From Anaeromyces robustus (lineage: Eukaryota; Neocallimastigomycota; Neocallimastigomycetes; Neocallimastigales; Neocallimastigaceae), in contig MCFG01000085.1 in assembly GCA_002104895.1 (NCBI GenBank), positions 135,001 through 155,000 of the forward strand: a stretch of DNA of 20,000 bases. The letters run 5' to 3'. Made by a program: the position numbers and the translations under genes. Of this stretch, positions 1 through 10,031 are shown piece after piece. Every line of letters starts with the position of its first letter. Within the stretch, counting starts at the first letter, position 1. The notes below the pieces were generated by a model. It saw only the letters and a program-made list of their open reading frames with translations. It was not told the origin of the DNA and searched no databases.

Positions 1-349
1 TTTTTATTTTCTGGTTTATATTTATGTTTATATTCATATTCATATTCATATTCATATTCATCCTCAACCTCATCTTCATCTTCATCATTTTGATTTTCAT
101 TATTATGGATAAAGTTATTTCTATTCTCATAATAATTATTATTACGTTTATTTTCAAACTTTCCATTTTTTGATGGTAAAGTAGAAGATAAATTTAAATT
201 TTCCATGGATTGATTTAAATCAATTGTATTATTATTGTCATATAGTTTTAATGATTGATTATTTCTTTCCTTTTTTGATATATATGGTTTTTTATTTATT
301 TTATCTTCTTCCATATAATATTTATCATTTGATTTATATGGGAAATTTA

Positions 350-395
<46 letters not shown>

Positions 396-2141
396 TGGTA
401 TATATGTTGGTGATAAGTAATTATTATTATTATTATTGTTGTTAAATTCCTCATTTTCATCTATTTCTTCATTCTTATTTTTATAATAAATATTATTATT
501 AAAAGATTCTTTTTCTCTTTTATAAATTTCATCCATAATATCTGATTTTTTCTTTATTTTTTCTTTATTTTTCATTCTTTGTTCTAATTGACTTTGACGT
601 CGTATTCTATTTTTCTTAATCTTTATAGGACTTTGAATATCATCAATATTTGTATAATTTTTTGGTGTTATATGATTATTATCTTTATTATTCATATTCA
701 TATTTATTTCAACATTATATATCATATTCATGTTTTTTTCATTCTCTTTATTTTCATTTTCATCTTCATCTTCATCTTCACTTCCTTTTGAATCAAATAT
801 TGAATTAACAGTATTTCTCAATATATTATTCATTTCTGAATTACGTATTTTATTATCATGATCATCTACTGTTTTAATAGTTTTTTTAATATGATCAACA
901 TTTTTATTTAAATCATTTAATGAACTTTTTAATTTATGTATTATTTCTTTATCACTATAATCTTCGTTATTATTATTATCATTATCATTGTCATCATTAT
1001 CTGTAAGTAATTCCTTTTTATAAATGGAAGGATATAAATTATTTGTGGTATGTATTAATTCTTCTTCGTTATTATTATTTGATTGATAAACGGGTATAGC
1101 ATCATCATTAAATAATTCTTGTTCTTGTTGATTATACTTTTTTAAAGTTTCTTTATCAATAAATACTGGTGTTGGTGTATCTTCTAAATACTTTAAACTA
1201 TTTTTATTATTCGGGGTAACTGAATAAATAATTAAAATAAAGGAAAAAATATTTATAAGGTAGAATATGATATATTTTATTTTATTTTTATTTTTTTTGT
1301 GTTATAATTTATTTTATTTATTTATTTATTTATTATTATTATTATTATTCATATAAAAATAATTATTTATAATTATTTAAAATTAATAATAATAATAATA
1401 ATAATAATATATATATATATATATAAAGAAAAAAGAAAAATAGGAAAAAAAAAATTAAGAAATTATAATTAATAATTATATAATATTATAATAATGAGTT
1501 ATAAAAAAAGTTTTTAACTTAAATTATATGTGTATATTAAAATATAAGTATATATTTTTACTTATATATATTATATATGCAATATGTATATATATATATA
1601 AACTGTTTACCTAATTCTTCTTGGTTATATTTATTATCAATTTCCATTGCTTCATAATATTTTGGATCAATGTTAAATGTTAAATTATTATTTAAAAAGG
1701 ATTTATTACTGTTAAATGTATTTTTCTTATTAGGTTTTGTTGGTACTGTTTGAAATATTGAATTTTTATTATTATCTGGATTACTTGCTTTTGAATTATT
1801 ACTTATACTTGCTGATATATTTGTAAATATTTCTTCAAACATTTCATCGTTATTATTATCTTGATCAATATCCATATCTATTTCAGATGATGGTGGTATA
1901 GAAATTTGATCTAATGTTGGCGATTTCTCTACTTTTATTGGATAACCATTAAATAAAGCATGTAATTCTTCAAATGAAATAATTTCTCCTTTATATTCAA
2001 AAACTTTACATTTTAAATGATTCCATTGGTTATTTAATAAATATTTATAATTACTATATGATATTTCAGAAGAAATAGGTCCTGAATTAATTTTTACTAT
2101 ATTTCTATCATTATTATTATTATTATGTATTATTTTTTGAA

Positions 2142-2174
<33 letters not shown>

Positions 2175-2552
2175 CAAAAACATTATTTTCATTATTATTT
2201 TTATTAACATTTATAAATTCTGTATTTGTATTATCCTTCAAATATTTGTCTTTTATTTCAATATTATTAGTAATTTCAGGTTCCTTTCTTATTAAAGATG
2301 CTGAATTCTCATATTTTCTGTTCTTTGAATTAAGCTTCGATTTATCTTCTTTATCATGTTCTACTATATTTAAGTCTGATAACTGTAATTCTTCATCATT
2401 CGATATTTCATCATTACTATATTCATAATTATTTTTTATATAATCAATAGTATTATATTGCATTTTATCAAAAGTTATATTGTTATTTTTATTTTTTGTA
2501 TCTAATGATTCATTATTTACCTATAAAATATTATGTTAAGTAATGTATAATA

Positions 2553-2601
<49 letters not shown>

Positions 2602-3639
2602 GTGTTATAATAATATAATAATAATCAAATTATAATGATATTATAATAAATAATAATATTAAAATTGATAATAATTAGTCAAAATAATACGAGATTAAAA
2701 TATATTTTCATTAAATTTATATTAATTTATTCAATAATATTTAAAAAGTAGAATAATATTTTACAACTGAATTAGCATGATAAAATTCATTATCTTGATG
2801 ATTATTTAAAAATTCCATTCTTCTTTTAAATGCTTCATAATTTCTTTTTAAACGTAAAAATGGTCTTGCTTTTCTTTTTATACCTAGATGATATATATTT
2901 TTTGCTTCATCAAACCTATATATATATTTATTATATATAATAAGATTTAATAAAGAAAATACATAAAAATTATAAAAAAATTTATTATATTTTAAAAAAA
3001 AAAAAAAAAGATAATTGAATTTTAAGAAATTATAATGAAAAATACATTTATTATTTAAATTTTAATTATAAATATTAAATGTAATATATTTTAAAAAATA
3101 AAATAATTTTAAATTTACTTTTTTTCAATTTCTTTTAATTTTGAATATTCTTCATAATAAGCTGCAAGTTTTAAACATAAATTATTTTTTTCCAGAAATT
3201 CAAATATTGCAATAGGGTCATCAACAAAACTTGAATAAATAACCCAAAATTTCAAATATCTAATATCATTAACATAACGAGGGTCACCATTTAATAATTT
3301 TAAAGCTTGCGTTATTATTGGTATTACGTCATCTTCTATACTGAAATTTTCTATGGATTGATAATTAATTTGTAACCATTGAATATAGGAATTAAAAACA
3401 TCTAAAGGGTCATCAAGTTCATCTATTAAGCTTAAACTTTTTTTGAATATTATTTTTAACTGTTTTAAATTTTTTATTTCGCAACTATATATAATATTAT
3501 ATGATAAGATTTCTGAATTTGCAAATTGAAAAAAGGAATTATTAATACTTGATCTATTATTATCATCTCCAAAATTTTCCTTATTTTGCATTTCCATATA
3601 AAGTTGATTATTTATCATACTATTTTTATTTATGTCCAT
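1..3639 (-). CDS. MadBub-family spindle checkpoint protein (Bub1/Mad3/BubR1 type), 3' part outside window
   Basis: Four exons are visible on the minus strand: 3639-3119, 2915-2765, 2520-1611 and 1219-1 (continuing off the edge), joined by GT-AG introns with matching phases, giving about 933 residues. Residues 55-215 form the Mad3/BUB1 homology (TPR-like) domain, with DDPLDVF...YIQW at 76-88, DIRYLKFW at 125-132 and FYEEY-like YYEEY at 161-165; exon 2 completes it with EAKNIYHLGIKRKARP. A KEN box lies at residues 20-22, before this domain, as in Mad3/BubR1. Residues 398-414 (FEYKGEIISFEELHALF) resemble the Bub3-binding GLEBS motif. The rest is low complexity, rich in Asn, Asp, Glu and Lys, ending at the window edge in a Glu-Tyr repeat. 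The family delays anaphase by inhibiting Cdc20-APC/C at unattached kinetochores. Whether a C-terminal kinase follows cannot be seen, so Bub1, Mad3 and an undivided MadBub remain possible. The first ATG was chosen because it precedes the KEN box. Confidence 0.87.
31..60. repeat. Hexamer repeat encoding Glu-Tyr dipeptides
   Basis: Five tandem copies of the 6-base unit tattca read on the minus strand as (Glu-Tyr)5 within MadBub exon 4. It follows a Glu/Asp-rich stretch at about 61-90. Confidence 0.8.
350..395. repeat. ATT/AAT microsatellite encoding poly-Asn in MadBub exon 4
   Basis: An uninterrupted ATT run on the plus strand is read on the minus strand as about 14 Asn codons in the MadBub frame. 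Shorter runs of the same kind lie at 420-440 and, in exon 3, at about 2143-2174. Confidence 0.85.
741..749 (-). other. Possible second KEN box (residues 685-687)
   Basis: Lys-Glu-Asn is in frame in exon 4, in the context NENKENEKN. BubR1/Mad3 proteins carry a second KEN box, but this one lies in an Asn/Glu/Lys-rich tract where the triplet can easily arise by chance. Confidence 0.3.
1220..1610 (-). other. MadBub intron 3 (391 nt) with AAT repeat
   Basis: Donor gtaaac and acceptor ttcag bound a pure A/T intron. It carries a TTTA run (about 1315-1335), an AAT run (1382-1408) and a short AT alternation (1408-1424). No open coding segment is seen inside it. Phase 1 on both sides restores a Val codon at the junction. 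Confidence 0.75.
1951..2001 (-). other. GLEBS-like Bub3-binding motif in MadBub exon 3
   Basis: Residues 398-414 read FEYKGEIISFEELHALF. This is a short ordered island, rich in Phe, Tyr and Leu, inside Asn-rich sequence. The SFEEL core with two adjacent Glu resembles the GLEBS motif by which Bub1 and BubR1 bind Bub3. The match is from memory of the motif, not an alignment. Confidence 0.55.
2521..2764 (-). other. MadBub intron 2 (244 nt) with AAT repeat
   Basis: Donor gtaaaa and acceptor tatag bound an A/T-only intron with an AAT run at 2561-2601. Phase 0 on both sides joins YHANSV to VNNESL. Confidence 0.75.
3576..3584 (-). other. N-terminal KEN box (residues 20-22)
   Basis: Lys-Glu-Asn sits in the context QNKENFGDD, upstream of the helical checkpoint domain. 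In Mad3/BubR1 the N-terminal KEN box docks on Cdc20 and is needed for the mitotic checkpoint complex. Its position relative to the domain supports a functional motif rather than chance. Confidence 0.7.
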
Positions 3640-5131
3640 TTCCTTTATGTTATTATTTATATAATTTATTTAATGTTTATTTTTTTCTTTCACTAAATTT
3701 TATTTTATTTTCAATTTTTCACTTTGTTCTTAATAATTTTTAATTATTAAAGGAAGGTTAAATTCAATTATTATTATTACTTTTTTTTTTTTTTTTTTTT
3801 TTGAAAATAATAATTTATACAGATTTTAATAAGAATATATATAATTATATTTTATGATATTAAAAAATTATTTATTAATAAAAGTAATTTAAATTTATAT
3901 ATAAATAATTTTCACATTTTATTTTTTAAGAAATTATATATTAAATATATTATTTAATTTCAAATAAATTTATATATAGAATTTTTATAGTAATTACTTT
4001 CAGATAATATTTTTTAATTATTTTTATTTTTTCTTCATAAAAAAAAAAAAAAAAAAACAGTATAAGAATTCTCAATACTTCATTAGTTATTATATTTATA
4101 AATTATTTATTCAAGATAATATATATTAAATAAATCATTTGGATATTATAAATAACTTTTTATTTCCTTTTTAACTGTTAAAATATTAAATATAATAAGT
4201 TACAAATAAAAAATATTATAAAAAATATTAAAATCTTTTAAATTTAAAAATTTCTTTATTATATTAAAAATTTTATTTCTCATTATATTGTAATATGTGA
4301 TACTATAGATTATTGGATAAAATATATTAGATTTTTATATTATACCATATATTAAAATATATTGAAATATATTACATAATTATATTAATTTTTTAAATTG
4401 ATATAAAATTTTATAATTAAATTAAAGTAATATTAAACAACGATAAAATAATAATAAAAAAAAAATTATTATTATATTATTAATTATAAAAGAAATGTTT
4501 AAAATGTTTCTTTATTTTTTATTTAAAAAGAACTAATAGTAATAGTAGAATTCTTTTATTAGAATAATTAAATATTCGAATAATGAAAAATATATATATA
4601 TATAATTATAAAACAAAGGAATCATAACAATAATATAACAGTATAAATATAAAATTGAAATATAGTTCAAAATGACACATAAAGTATTAACATATAAAAT
4701 GACATATAAAATATTTTGTTTATAATATTATTTTATTATTATATTTTAATATATTAAATAAATTTAATTATATGTATAATTTTTTTTTAAATATATTTTG
4801 TTTTATATTATCATATTTTATATATGAGGTTAATTAACGTAACTGTTTATTATGATATGATATAGTTATCATTGATATTATTAAATAAATATTTAAAAAA
4901 TATTAATTATTATTCATATTTATGTGAAAATAAATCATCATAATATATAGGCAAAGTATTTAATATTGTTTATAAATAAATTATTATTTGTTATATATGT
5001 TGTATATATATTTTTACTACGTTTTTTTTTATCCTATTATTTATTTTTATTCATTTATTTATTATTATTATTTATTTATTATTATTATTCATTGATTATT
5101 TATTGTTTTATTGGTTTTCTTATTTTCTTTC

Positions 5132-5180
<49 letters not shown>

Positions 5181-5276
5181 TTATTTTTTTTTTATTTTAT
5201 TGTATGTATATATATTTATTTTTTACTCTGATAAATTGCTTATTATCTAATATTAAATCTATAAATTGAATTTAAT
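3640..5276. promoter_or_regulatory. Intergenic: upstream region of MadBub and 3' flank of NUBP2
   Basis: No gene is supported in this 1.6-kb stretch. It holds homopolymer tracts (T22 at 3781-3802, an A tract at about 4039-4057), a 10-bp palindrome GTTAATTAAC at 4829-4838, a 20-bp direct repeat at 4669-4688 and 4696-4715, and an ATT microsatellite at 5139-5180. The part next to 3640 must contain the MadBub promoter, but I see no recognisable core element. Confidence 0.5.
5139..5180. repeat. ATT microsatellite in NUBP2 3' flank
   Basis: About 14 uninterrupted ATT units lie roughly 100 bp beyond the NUBP2 stop codon, probably in its 3' UTR or just past it. The poly-Leu reading frame it creates on the plus strand is not a gene. 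Confidence 0.85.
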
Positions 5277-7004
5277 TTAAGATTCAAGAACGCTATCAAC
5301 TATTTGTGAGAATGTTGAAGCCAATGCTAAGTCTTTATATGTTTCAACAAATGTATCAGTTTTTTCCATTGATTCAATAAACTTTGGATCTATTGGTACT
5401 TTTCCTTTTATTCAAAATTGAAATTATTTAAATATACATATATTATATACCATTTGATTGTTTATTTTTATCAATTATATAATAGAATTTATTATATAAA
5501 AAAAAAATGAAAGAGATATATAAATATAAATATAAATATTAATATAAATATAAATATAAATCAATAGATTTATATATATATATTAGAAAATTTTATTATT
5601 AATAAATTTTATTAATAAATTATAACTGATAAGTAATAATGTAATAGTATATATCAAAATAATAATATTAACAACAACAAAGTCAATATCTTTGCTTACC
5701 TAAAAATTTAACATTGTATTCCTTTGCTAATTTTTCACCACCACCACTAGAGAAAATTGGTGTACAATCCTGTTAAAATATGGAATATATACATTAATAG
5801 AAAATTATAATAAATTTAATTATATATATTATAAAAATTATAATTATTTTTTTATATATAAAAAATATTATTATTTAAATAATTATTTTTTATACAAATT
5901 TATTATATATATAACATACAGAACAATGTGGACAGATATAACCACTCATATTTTCAATAATACCAGAAATTGAAACTCCAACCTTTCTACAGAAGTTTAA
6001 TTCTTTTTTAACATCAGATATAGCAACATTTTGTGGAGTTGTAACTAAAACTGCCATTGGCTTAAAGCTACTTAAATATTCAACGATAGAAATATGTTCA
6101 TCAGATGTACCTGGTGGAGTATCAATAACTAAATAATCTAATTCACCCCAACATACATCTTCTAAGAATTGTTTTATCATTGCTTTAGGAATATATATAC
6201 AGAATTATCAATAATATTTATAAATTTTATTATTAATATGTAAATTATTATATTTATTGAAATTATAATATATACGATTATTTCATATAAATGAAAATAA
6301 TTTATATTTAATATTTTTTTAATAAATTTATTAAAAAAATTAAAAATTTATAATTATTATATATCAATTATATATATATACCTGATTTTTTTGGACCTCT
6401 CCAAACTACTGCATCATCTTGATTTTCAAGTAAGAAACCGACAGACATAACAGCAAAATTCTTTTCGTTACCAACATAAACTGGAACCCAACTATAATAA
6501 ATTTAAACATAAAATAATTATATATATATTTAACATGTATATATATTATTATATAAATGAACAAATGAAACAATATATATTCATTTAATTAGGATTTTTT
6601 AAATAATTAATTATGACATTAAAAAATATATTAATAATTCATATTTAATATTAGTGATTTTAATTATTAAATCATTATTATTATTTTTAATAAAAATAAT
6701 TGCAATATAAATTATGTAGTATTGTAAATCAATTATTAATATTAATAATTAATTGTAATTATATGAAATTTAATTTAAATTACCCATTTGAAGATTGATG
6801 TATTTGTTTATCTTGAATACCAAGCATTCTTGGAATACTAGGACCACATAAATCAATATCTAAGAGTCCAACTTTAAAACCTTTTTGAACTAAAGTAAGA
6901 GCTACTTGAACTGATACAGAACTTTTACCAACACCACCCTTACCAGATAAAACCATTACAATATTTTTAACATTTTCTAATGATTTAAAAGTCGTTTCTG
7001 CCAT
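5277..7004 (-). CDS. CFD1: Cytosolic Fe-S cluster assembly P-loop ATPase NUBP2/Cfd1
   Basis: Five exons (7004-6784, 6491-6382, 6182-5920, 5769-5700, 5404-5277) join in phase to a 263-aa protein, close to the length of human NUBP2. The deviant Walker A GKGGVGKS is at residues 21-28, followed by [16 protein letters not shown] at about 47-62, VVWRGPKK at 102-109, [10 protein letters not shown] at 131-140 and [11 protein letters not shown] at 187-197. The CPHC pair (Cys194, Cys197) is the Cys motif that holds the bridging [4Fe-4S] cluster at the Cfd1-Nbp35 dimer interface. The N-terminal four-Cys ferredoxin-like region of Nbp35/NUBP1 is absent, which makes this the Cfd1/NUBP2 paralogue. The family acts in the cytosol as the scaffold of the CIA pathway that supplies clusters to nuclear and cytosolic enzymes. 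The start is fixed by a 13-A tract directly before the ATG and by the usual distance to Walker A. The gene is divergent from the FMN-binding gene at 7902. Confidence 0.95.
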
Positions 7005-7112
7005 TTTTTTTTTTTTTATCTTATTTTATTTTAATTAATTTATATATACAAAAGAAATCTTGAATTGAATTAAAATTTGAAATTTTTTTTAATAAATAAA
7101 AAAAATAACTAT

Positions 7113-7156
7113 TTATTATAAAATGGAATAATTTTTATTATAAAATGGAATATATT
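7113..7156. repeat. 22-bp tandem duplication
   Basis: Two adjacent copies share the core ttattataaaatggaata; the repeated tggaa lies at 7124 and 7146, giving a period of 22 bp. It lies about 110 bp upstream of the NUBP2 start. Confidence 0.75.
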
Positions 7157-7442
7157 TTCTTAAAGGAATTTCTAGCCAATTATTATTATCTAATAATATA
7201 GATTATAATTAATTATTTTTATTTAGATAATCATCTACAAATAATGTACATTAATAATACATTTTAATACATAATAGAAATAATTATCATAAAAAAACAT
7301 AATATTTAAAATTACTCATCATATTGCGGAAATCGTGGATGTAAATCCATATGTTTTATTTGGAATTAAAGTTAAAATCAAAAAAAGAACAAATGTACAA
7401 AAAAAAAAAAAAAAAAAAAATCACACAAAATAGTAATAATCC

Positions 7443-7475
7443 TTTTGATGAAAAATTATTATCTTTTCATCAAAA
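7443..7475. repeat. Inverted repeat, 12-bp arms and 9-nt spacer
   Basis: Left arm TTTTGATGAAAA (7443-7454) and right arm TTTTCATCAAAA (7464-7475) are perfect reverse complements. It could be a hairpin or a symmetric binding site. It lies mid-way in the divergent promoter region. Confidence 0.75.
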
Positions 7476-7518
7476 TTAATAAATACTATATTTTTAATAA
7501 GTAAAATGAAAAAAAAAA

Positions 7519-7530
7519 ATATCGCGATAT
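7519..7530. promoter_or_regulatory. 12-bp palindrome ATATCGCGATAT
   Basis: This is a perfect palindrome with a CGCG core in an otherwise almost pure A/T spacer. Four consecutive C/G bases outside coding DNA are rare in this window, which makes a protein-binding site plausible; the factor is unknown. Confidence 0.45.
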
Positions 7531-7901
7531 GGGTATATATTTTTAATAAATAACATTTTTATAACATAAAAAATATAACACTTTTTTTTTTTTTTTTTTT
7601 AAAAAAAAAAGAGAGAATATTATAAAGTATACATTAAAATTGTGAATTATTATATATAACAAATACTATATAAAGAATTTATAATAACTAAAAAATACTT
7701 ATTTTAAACAAATTTAATTTTTATGAATTAATAGATATATAATTATATATACATTTTTCATGCGAATAAATTCATATATAAAAATTATTAAATGTTTAAT
7801 AATATAACTCTTTAGTTTTATTAATATTTAATATAAATATTATTGTTATTAGCTAAAATATTGTTTTAAAAGTTTTTTTTTTTTCTGAAAAAAAAAAAAA
7901 A

Positions 7902-8410
7902 ATGGATTGTGAATGGAAAAATATTTTAATAAATTCTTTAAAAGTAAATTTAGAAGATGATAAAGTCACGGAGAGAATTTCATCATGTATGTTTATATGT
8001 ATTTGCATATTTTATATTTACAGTAAATATTTATAAATAATACTAAGTAATTAATATATTATATTGTTATTAAAAATTTACTGATAATTAAAAGTTAAAT
8101 TACCAGTTTCTTCAATTCAGGTATTATTATAATTAAAAGTTAAATAAAACGAAAAAATAAAAAGTATTATTATAATTAATAAATGTATATATCAATAATT
8201 TTTATTATAATGATAGCAAGATGGAAAACCTGATGTTAGAATTCTACCATTTAGTGGATTTATTCAGTTTGGATGTAATAAAAACAATCAGTTAGAGAAT
8301 CAAGATGAAGACATACCAAAACATATTAAAATTCCTTTTATAACCATTGATGATAGTTTTTTACCAGCTAAAGATAAATTATTAAATTCATTATTGGTAT
8401 ATTTTCATAG

Positions 8411-8478
<68 letters not shown>

Positions 8479-9970
8479 TTATAATATTATTAAAAAATAT
8501 AATTTTTCTTTTTATTTAATGCATATATTTTTTATGTTTCTTATTTATTTTCAATTTAATATATATATATTTTAATTTTTCTCATTTGGATTTTTTAAAA
8601 AAGTTTAAAGTTGATATTAGATCAGATTTTTTAACAAATATATTGAAAGGTTCAAAATTTACAGAAATATGTTGGTTTTTTCCTTATACAAAAGAACAAT
8701 TTCGTTTATCTGGAACTTTTCATACAAGTATGTAAAATAAAATTTTAAAAAATTTATATATCTTCGAATTTATAATTATTTAAATGTTTAAAATCTTCAA
8801 TTTAAGAATGTATTGGAAATATATTATAAATTAATTATAATTTATATTAATTTTTTTAACCTTTTTTTCAAAAGTTATTTCTCAAACTCCTACGGGAAAA
8901 AATTATTCACCTATAGGAAAACCATTTTGTAATACTGATGATTATAATATTAATTGGGAGATTTTAAGGAAAAAGGTATGGGAAGAAATGCCAAATAATG
9001 AAAAGAGTGTTTATTTAGATTTTGAAAATAATGATACTAGGTTGTTTGATCCATATCAGAAAAGTTATAAAGAAAATTCATATGATTATAATTATAATTA
9101 CACAATAAATACATCGCATTCTATAGATAAAAATACCACTCGAAGAAACTCAATATCTAAAAAAAATAGTAATATTTCAATTAGAAGAAAAAGTAGTGTT
9201 AATCTTTATTCTATTCCAAAAGATTTAATTATAAAAAATAGTAATTTTAATGAAAAGAAGAATAAAGAAAATACGAAAAAAGAAAAAGAAAATTTAAAAG
9301 AAGAAAATGACGAAAAATTTAAAAATAATAATAATAATTTTATACATGATAATCTTGACCCAAAGCCAAATGTATTTATAAAAAGAAAAATATAATTAAT
9401 TATTTATCTTTTCATTTACAATCCTTAATACAATTAAAAAAATATATTACTTATTTTATATTTTATGTATGTAATATTTTATTAAAATATTTAATATAAA
9501 ATATAATTATATATATTTTCATGATATTTATAATTTAGAATAAATTAGATTCTAAAGTATTATATGCTGATATTGATACGAATACTAATCAATATAATGA
9601 TAATGAATATCACAATGATAAAGATCACCATTATATATCAACTTCTAAACAACGAACTTACATAGAAAAGAAAAATATCTTTAAATATGATTATAAAAAC
9701 AAAAAAATTGATAATCAAGTTAAGATTAATATTTTTCATAATAATTCAAAAGTAAAGTCCTTTTCAAAAATCTATCAAAATACAAATAATTTAGATAATT
9801 ATTCTTCAGAAAATTCTGAGTCTTCAAGTTTTAGTGAAGATACTATCAATTTTGATAAAAGAAATCGAAAAAATATAAATAAATCTTTTAATAAAAGTAC
9901 GAACTGTGGAAACATACTTGATATAAATGATATAAATGATGATGATATAAAACCTTTTATAAAAGATGTC

Positions 9971-10031
<61 letters not shown>

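Larger units (their letters stand above)
7005..7901. promoter_or_regulatory. Divergent promoter region between NUBP2 and the FMN-binding gene
   Basis: This 897-bp spacer serves two genes transcribed away from each other. It contains a 22-bp tandem duplication (7113-7156), a small G/C-containing patch at 7325-7350, A22 (7399-7420), a 12-bp-arm inverted repeat (7443-7475), the palindrome ATATCGCGATAT (7519-7530) and a T19-A10 block (7582-7610). Both start codons are preceded by A tracts in the sense direction. No coding segment is seen. Confidence 0.6.

Noticed and set aside
224-445. Plus-strand frame with poly-Tyr
   Set aside because: It is antisense to the poly-Asn coding tract of MadBub; the repeat keeps several frames open by composition alone.
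588-791. Plus-strand hydrophobic frame
   Set aside because: It is a shadow of the MadBub exon on the other strand, which has coherent acidic coding sequence and correct splice junctions.
1558-1610. C-terminal extension of the MadBub exon 3 frame to a stop at 1558
   Set aside because: The donor gtaaac at 1610 and the phase-matched continuation at 1219 give a better model; the extension is A/T intron-like.
2246-2428. Plus-strand Ser-rich frame
   Set aside because: Antisense shadow of MadBub exon 3.
4966-5250. Poly-Leu/Tyr plus-strand frame with membrane-like composition
   Set aside because: It is produced by a T-rich 3' flank and an ATT microsatellite; no family features and no codon structure.
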